A DNA stretch of 64,000 nt from Glossina fuscipes (lineage: Eukaryota; Arthropoda; Insecta; Diptera; Glossinidae): positions 1,795,645 through 1,859,644 of the forward strand of contig NW_023998556.1 of the NCBI RefSeq assembly GCF_014805625.2, given 5' to 3'. The first letter of the stretch is position 1; each line of letters begins with the position of its first letter. Below, piece by piece: positions 59,651 through 64,000 of this stretch. The translations under genes were made by a program, and so were the position numbers. The notes beneath the pieces were generated by a model. It had not been told where the DNA came from and made no database searches. It saw nothing but the letters and a program-made list of their open reading frames with translations.

Positions 59651-61829
59651 AGTTCTTTTGCCGCGCCTGTTAATTAATTATGTAGTCTCTTCGTTCACTT
59701 CAAAATTAAAATATATTTTTAGAAAGTTCGTAAACAAAGTCGACCGAAATTTATAATTTACCCAATAATTATTGAAAAAAATGAAAATGCTAAATTATTG
59801 CGTACTACACGGGAAAAGGTGACCGCTCGTAGCCTACTTGGAAATTTTTTGTTAACTCTAGATATTTCACGTAGTAATAACTAATTTGACTCGATTTTTA
59901 TATTACGAAGGGTCGGCTCCGCGCTTGTGAATATTTTTTTATTAATTATTATTGTTACATCCAGAATTTTTGAAATTATTAACTTATTACATCAACAAGT
60001 TTCGAGTTTTACATAAAATGTTAACATTAAACGGAAACTAATAAAGATTACGTTTGTCTAAATATTAAATCGCTGTGTAATTTGACAAGAAATAGGGAAA
60101 AACAGAGAAGTATTTAAAGTTAAGTAAAACGATTTTTCCGTTTTCAGAAAGATAAAACCTCTCCAAATAACCTCAGCCAGCCATTTTCCTTTCTACAACA
60201 TAACACGCACAAAAGGTATTCCAAATCGTTTAGGCTATCAGTTAACCAATACAATGACAAAATTCTGGTTTGATTAACTTCAATAAGGTAATTTATTTAA
60301 CACAATGACTCGTTCTCATTCGAAATTGTCGAATCTTATTCTAATAACTTCATAGACAAAATTGCTTATAAAATTATATTTATTGTTTATATTATATATA
60401 TATAAATATATTTCTTGAACTATAGTGAAATTATACAATACAAATACAAAAATTAATCATCTACATTCAACCACGATGCACTCATAGAATCTTATCTTAC
60501 CGTATAAAGCTATGGCACAGAAACGCTTACTGAACGCAAGAAACTCAAATTCATAAGCATACAACGTATACAACATTATAACGTAATCGCGATCAGTAAC
60601 GTAATCATATATTGAGTTAAATTCAAATTGAAAAATAGCGACAATGACGGCAGCCAAATGTAATGAAACAAAACGTTTGAAACAATTTGTTGACCAAAGA
60701 AATAATAATAAGACTTAGATCAATCGACACCATCGACATATGGTCTCATACAAATAAGTAATGAAAACTACGTTAAAACGCGAAAAACCACAAACGAAGA
60801 TTACAAATCGCAGCGACGATGCAAAAGATTTCAATAAAAGAAAAGTTAAATAACAACAATATTAACAATATTAATGTTGTTATAAAGGAATTTGAACAAA
60901 TATTTGTAAGACTCGACAACAACAAGACGCTAAACTATCAGCAAATGTTATTTTCATAACAACACATAAAATATGTCGATGTTACAGAAAAGTCTATAAA
61001 CAGCAGCTACTAGTTATAAATATACGGGTAAGAAATTAAGAAAAAACAAAAGAAAGGAGTGAGACGGAAGGAGGGGTCGTGTATAAGCAAGAAACAAGTT
61101 TTCAGAATCAAGCGAACAAACAGGTAAGCAAAAAGAGGGGCAGACAGGCAAAAGTACCAACATGTATGTTATTTCAAGCAACTTTAAATTAACCTCAATT
61201 TTTAAGGAGCATGTTTAACTTGTTTCCATGTACGCGAGAGCATGTACGTAATTATGTGCGTACACACGCTAATTTCTTGCATTATCCGCACTTGCTTATG
61301 CCTCTGATGGGACTTTTATTGGATTGTTTTTTTATTTTTCCCATTCCTAAAACAAAGTAAACTCAAGTTTTAATGGGTTCAATTATTGACGATGCAAAAA
61401 CTGGGTTTGTAAGAGAGAACGATAAAAGAAAACTTATAACACTGGAAAAATAAATTCATTATAAGCCTTGGCAGTGCTTTCAAGATAGGGGACATTTTTA
61501 TAGAACACAGAACATTACACAAATTTATTTCTTGACATGTTGTTACATAATTTTTATGTTAGGCCAATTACGTTTGACGTGATCATATTTTCGATCCGTT
61601 AATTTGGCCTTTAACCAATTAAGTTACCTTTCAAACCCTAAAAGAAAGCAATCGGCAAATCGAGTTATAATAATAATAATTTTCAGAGATATTAACTTCA
61701 CTTCGATAAGATTTTTATAATCAAATTAGGGCCTCACGTATATTTGCATAGAATATTTCTGGCGATTTTGGCAGTGATAAAAAAGGAAAGTAATGAAATT
61801 AGGGTTTTCTGATGGGCGTTAGTTAAATA
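59651..61829. other. AT-rich stretch, nothing recognised
   Basis: The minus frame 60457-60657 (66 codons) is unsupported. A TATATA run lies near 60390-60410, an aac/att-rich segment near 60850-60890, and a TAA run at 61671-61681. No gene or element boundary. Confidence 0.4.
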
Positions 61830-62032
61830 AGGGAGCGAAGTTATATTTACATATATCTAGCAAAGACCGGAACCAAAACCTTTTACGGAGCTCTGTTAAG
61901 CCGTTACCAGAATTATGTTAAAGTCCCGGAGTTAAAATAGAACTATATTTTCACTTATGTTCCTCCGAGAGTAAAAAATGTTTGTCTTGGGTCTTTGCTA
62001 GTCATATTTAATTATAACTTCACCCTTGAGTT
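61830..62032. mobile_element. MITE-like copy of the AAGGGTGTGAAG family with inverted ends
   Basis: The left end agggagcgaagttatattta, then atctagcaaagacc, is mirrored at the right end: ggtctttgctagtcatattt, then ataacttcaccctt (61990-62027). This gives imperfect terminal inverted repeats of roughly 40 bp around a 120-bp interior and no coding capacity. This copy shows that the shared start of the family is a terminal inverted repeat. Confidence 0.7.
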
Positions 62033-64000
62033 AAATTCGCTAACATTTTTTATGATACATTTTGTATATTGTAAATTTTCATCAACACTATATGGTAAAC
62101 AGTAACAATACATTTTTTTTTGATCAACTATGATTTTGTTTTTATTTATGATTCTATTTTCTGTTTTTGTTTATGTTGTGTTTTTCTTTGTTTTTAATCT
62201 TCCAACATCGTTCAATTATCAATTATCTTAGTAGAGACGCCAAACAGTCGTGAAGATAGCCCACTTTTTAGTAAAGATAAAGATGTGAAGACCCAACGTG
62301 GGCTAGATTCACGCCAGTGGTTTAATGATTATTTTTATACAAAAGTAAATCGTCGCTACTGAAAACAAATAAAGTGAAATTATATCGAAACTTTTATTAA
62401 GAGTATGTTAAGTAGATTGCAGATTGAAAACTGAATTATCCGCACTTCCACCTTTAGGAAATAATACATACATGCCAGACCCATTTAATTGTTGTGTGAT
62501 TGCTCAATAATTTAAAAATAAACATAAAAAATGGCTTCATTCTAAATAATTTTCAATGCGTCCCGAGCGCACACGTCTTCTTTCTTTTGAATTTTGCCGA
62601 TGCCTGCAAGCTCTTGACAACAAATGCTCGAGCAGCCTTCAGCTTTTCGGATAATTGCTCTATAGTTTCACATAAATCTCTTGTCATTGTAAGTGTAAAT
62701 TTTGATCATAAAGTTCTCAAAATAGGAGAGAGCGCCTATCTTCGCAATTGAATTATGCAATAGAATTCAATTGTCCGATTGAAACTGTATTTGCCAAATT
62801 TACAGTCGATATTAACATCAGTTTGCTAAGTTAGATGAAGTTAAAATTTTCAAAATATCTTTTTCCAGTTTTTGACAATCGTACATCTAGATGCTAGCTT
62901 GTGCCTTCTTATATCAATTTTCGTAATATCGCAAGCAATTAGAAAAATTGTCCCATATAGCATAAATTTGAAAATAACTTTATGAGCACCATGGCGTGTA
63001 ATTTTCGTTGCGTTGTGCGTGACACTTTTAAAAATTCTGCGTGTGTTGCTTTTGACGGGCAAAACAGTAATGTGTTTTTTTGGAAACAAAACTGTATGGG
63101 GCTTGTTTCACGCACAATATGATTTTAAAGATTTAAAAAAAAAGAAAAAATTAAACTAGAGAGTATTGCTATCTACTTTGAAAGATACAGAAAATTTTGC
63201 TTTTGCATTTTGTTTCAAAAAAGCCTTTTTTCAAAAAAAGTTTGGGTTTATTAATCCTGCATTTCATTAACGTTTATGTAAACAAATGCTTATCGTATGA
63301 TTTTGCTTTAGGAACAAACGCAAGCTACTGATTTTGACGCGAGCATTGTGTCTTCATTGCTTTCATCTTTGCGTTTAGGGTCGAATTCGTGTGTGTGAAA
63401 AAATTAATGTTGAACAAAGATTGTGCTTGAAAATTTAACCGAAGGAAGCTAGTTTGCATTTAATTCATAATAATAATTTGAAGTTTCCATTTTCTTAGTT
63501 GATTTGCAGTTTTCTCCTAATCGACAGTACGGACATATTGTCCGTGGGCGTACCACATAAGTTTCGGTTGTAGTACTAAACTTAAGCTTTCTATCTTAAT
63601 TTTTACGGTTTTCATTCTAAAAACGTAAAACAGACGGATGAACAGATAGACAAGTCAAGACAAAGTAATCGGAAATTTACGGCGAGGCAAAATATATTAT
63701 TGTTATGATATGACAAATACTATACATGGCGCAAATTCAGCAGTAAGTTAATGGTCTGCGATGAATAGATCGCATATAGATAAAAAATTTACTAAAATAT
63801 TTACAAAATCCGCTTAAAGTGTAAAATGGATATACATAGAACAAAGGCAGCGAATATAAATGATTAGCCGTTAGGATATTCTACTTTTTGAGAATTTCGA
63901 TACACAAATAGATAGAGACAAAGTGCTCGAGAAACGATGCCGAAATTAAGCATAAAACTTTTAATCTCTATCTTTTTCGAACGTGGTAAGAAATGCTGCG
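62033..64000. other. AT-rich stretch to the window end, nothing recognised
   Basis: Frames 62500-62751 (plus) and 62850-63089 (minus) lack recognisable domains. On the minus strand near 62695-62560 a frame reads TRDLCETIEQLSEKLKAARA, coil-like but unsupported. Confidence 0.4.

Noticed and set aside
61671..61681. TAA repeats as a possible third I-like LINE tail
   Set aside because: The upstream sequence does not match the 3' UTR seen at 50650-50740.

Overview
The window looks like intergenic and heterochromatin-like accessory DNA from a higher dipteran (cyclorrhaphan) fly; a tephritid-type fruit fly is my guess, not something the sequence proves. It is AT-rich (about two thirds by eye) and eukaryotic: there are GT..AG introns and no operons. 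The repeat content is typical of insects: CR1/Jockey-like, I-like and R1-like LINEs, a Gypsy element, a mariner, an LTR and several MITE-like families. I found no tRNA, rRNA or CRISPR.

Only one intact host gene is convincing. It lies on the minus strand at 3240-6592 in three exons and encodes a roughly 956-residue FAM43-type PTB-domain protein (Drosophila CG8312-like). The 56-nt intron, the 426-nt intron and the reading frame across both junctions can all be read directly. A LINE fragment lies about 0.75 kb beyond its stop, so the gene is bounded there by repeat DNA. A second recognisable host-gene sequence is a decayed NOL6/Nrap-family copy at about 44975-45660. It has frame breaks and an apparent retained intron, so it looks like a duplicated DNA fragment rather than a retrocopy.

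Most of the rest is a graveyard of mobile elements. From left to right: CR1/Jockey-like LINE (1500-2490, minus); LINE RT fragment (9398-9805, minus); mariner N-terminus (10875-11235, plus) joined to an I-like LINE (11236-13360, plus); an inverted repeat of two converging LINE tails (14925-15183) plus RNase H/C-terminus (15128-15910, minus); CR1/Jockey-like LINE (15905-17560, minus); a 416-bp TTAA MITE with perfect 12-bp ends (22658-23073); a Gypsy remnant (27480-29330, plus) running into an R1-like LINE (29430-30450, plus); a minus-strand LTR with leader and an unidentified terminal-exon-like frame (36986-38997); a three-copy 183-bp satellite (43495-44043); a long I-like LINE (about 47900-50765, plus); and a short 5'-truncated copy of the same family flanked by an 8-bp target duplication (56895-57105, minus). 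Several unnamed dispersed repeats recur in both orientations.

I see no sign of a coherent novel multi-gene system. The most useful leads are the TTAA MITE with a palindromic subterminal motif, the dispersed family starting AAGGGTGTGAAG, the intron-bearing NOL6 fragment, the unidentified exon next to the LTR, and the motif-bearing repeat at 39385-39580. Boundaries of degenerate elements are approximate, because all homology calls were made by reading and not by database search.
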